From: ATX-6F1 sp943369485
GTDB taxonomy: Bacteria > Cyanobacteriota > Cyanobacteriia > PCC-6307 > Cyanobiaceae
Direction: 5' to 3'
Length of the DNA stretch: 64,000 nt
NCBI GenBank assembly: GCA_943369485.1
Contig: CALRNH020000004.1
Coordinates: 1 to 64,000, forward strand
Shown here piece by piece: positions 63,360 through 64,000 of this stretch; positions within the stretch are counted from its first letter, which is position 1, and each line of letters opens with the position of its first letter. A program made the translations under genes and the position numbers. The notes below the pieces were generated by a model that saw nothing but the letters and a program-made list of their open reading frames with translations, was not told where the DNA came from and searched no databases.

Positions 63360-63834
63360 GCTTCAGCGTAGAAAGCCAGGTGGTGTGCGGAGGGGACTGG
63401 CCGTTGGCTGTCCACCTGCCCGTGTGGGATCTCCGCCATGAGGTGGCTCCCATCGCTGGTCGAAGTCCGCTGGCCGACGTCCGCTGGGCGCAGATCGGCC
63501 AGGGGCACGGGAACGCGGACGCCTTGGCGGGCGGGGTCTGCGCCTCGCAGCCAGCGCGATGTCGGCCGTTGAGCGCCGGTTGGTGGATCGCGGCTTGCCT
63601 TCTCTCTGCACCAGCTTCCAAGTCACGTTGATCGGGCCCTTGGGCAGCGCGGCGACCTTGCGGTCCTGAGAGTCCATCGCCTGAGCTGCGAGTTCGTCCC
63701 TGTGGCCGGTCGGCTCAAGCGGCGCCAAGGCAAGCCAGCCCACCGGCCGAGCTGAGGAAGCCCAAGGGCACCACGGGGAACCCCAAGGATCGCGGCGCTG
63801 GAGCAGCAGCTGTTCCCGCTCGCCCAGCGTTGGA
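63360..63834. other. Region without a supported gene
   Basis: Open frames on both strands lack protein-like patterns. A plus-strand stretch near 63660-63735 (LRVHRLSCEFVPVAGRLKRR) ends in a stop and might be a decayed transposase or other gene end. The region must also carry the promoter of the minus-strand GH3 gene near 63360-63400. Confidence 0.35.
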
Positions 63835-64000
63835 TCAGTTGTCAGGAGGCGTGCCCCCCCAGAAACTGGAATCGGGTTCACCTGAGGTGAGCCAGCGATC
63901 GATCTGCTTGCTGCGATCGCCCCAGAGCGCAACGGACAGCTCGGTCAGCTCCTCGGCTCGCTCGAGGCCTGGCCACCAGGCCAGCGCCATCACCGTGCCG
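63835..64000 (-). CDS. C-terminal part of a hypothetical protein, runs to the window edge
   Basis: On the minus strand a frame ending at 63835 reads LAWWPGLERAEELTELSVAL, then WGDRSKQIDRWLTSGEPDSS and FWGGTPPDN. The mix of tryptophans and charged residues looks like real protein. An ATG at 63990 would give 51 residues, but the gene may start beyond the window. Family not recognised. Confidence 0.4.
   Translation of the reverse strand, partial: GTVMALAWWPGLERAEELTELSVALWGDRSKQIDRWLTSGEPDSSFWGGTPPDN

Overview
The window looks like chromosomal DNA from a GC-rich picocyanobacterium of the Synechococcus/Cyanobium type. The taxonomic reading rests on petG, chlI, a cytM-type cytochrome c, a CrtL-type lycopene cyclase, a GuaB3-type IMP dehydrogenase relative, a CAAD/CURT1-like membrane protein, the cyanobacterial families DUF3531 and DUF3370, and scattered GCGATCGC (HIP1) octamers. 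I recognised no rRNA, tRNA or CRISPR array.

Left part (1-24.3 kb) is an accessory, decaying region. It opens with the right end of an IS3-family element that cuts off a pilin-like gene; two further pilin-like genes sit upstream of that gene in the same operon. Next come a broken AAA-type ATPase gene, lepA, a wrecked antitoxin/toxin pair (Phd-UPF0175-like antitoxin and DUF3368 PIN toxin), an nfu gene, a glycosyltransferase fragment and a second, degenerate IS3 copy. The centre is a pair of divergent surface-protein genes: an autotransporter-like outer-membrane barrel (8.0-9.6 kb) and a 12.4-kb gene for a 4139-residue adhesin-like protein. The latter has an N-terminal half of DUF11-like modules, fifteen VCBS-like repeats of about 136 residues and a C-terminal von Willebrand A domain. 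A third IS3 remnant lies just past the adhesin, so the surface locus is bracketed by related IS scraps.

Right part (24.3-64 kb) is dense housekeeping sequence in tight operons, mostly on the minus strand. Minus-strand runs are: lipoprotein/permease of a peptide-type ABC system; hom, sufE, a nickel/cobalt-accessory-like protein, 5-FCL, ruvC, chlI, DUF3370, a beta-lactamase-like protein, trmJ-like, cytM; rsmD, hisH, LOG-family, trxA; guaB3; CAAD protein and a DUF39 homocysteine-biosynthesis-type protein; acyltransferase-3, arsS-like radical SAM and a GH57 enzyme; DOMON-like, NahK-like kinase, rsmE, DUF3531; and a GH3 beta-glucosidase. Plus-strand genes are an alpha/beta hydrolase, gyrA, crtL, leuA with an overlapping sugar-type ABC permease, an ECF-like ATPase and hslO. 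Many neighbours overlap by four bases (NTGA) or one base (TGATG), which implies translational coupling.

The most interesting material is the IS-bracketed adhesin/barrel locus and the layered evidence of gene decay around it. The overlapping GH57-arsS-acyltransferase group and the kinase/DOMON group are the best candidates for uncharacterised pathways. No family assignment here was checked against a database; all come from reading motifs and overall protein patterns.
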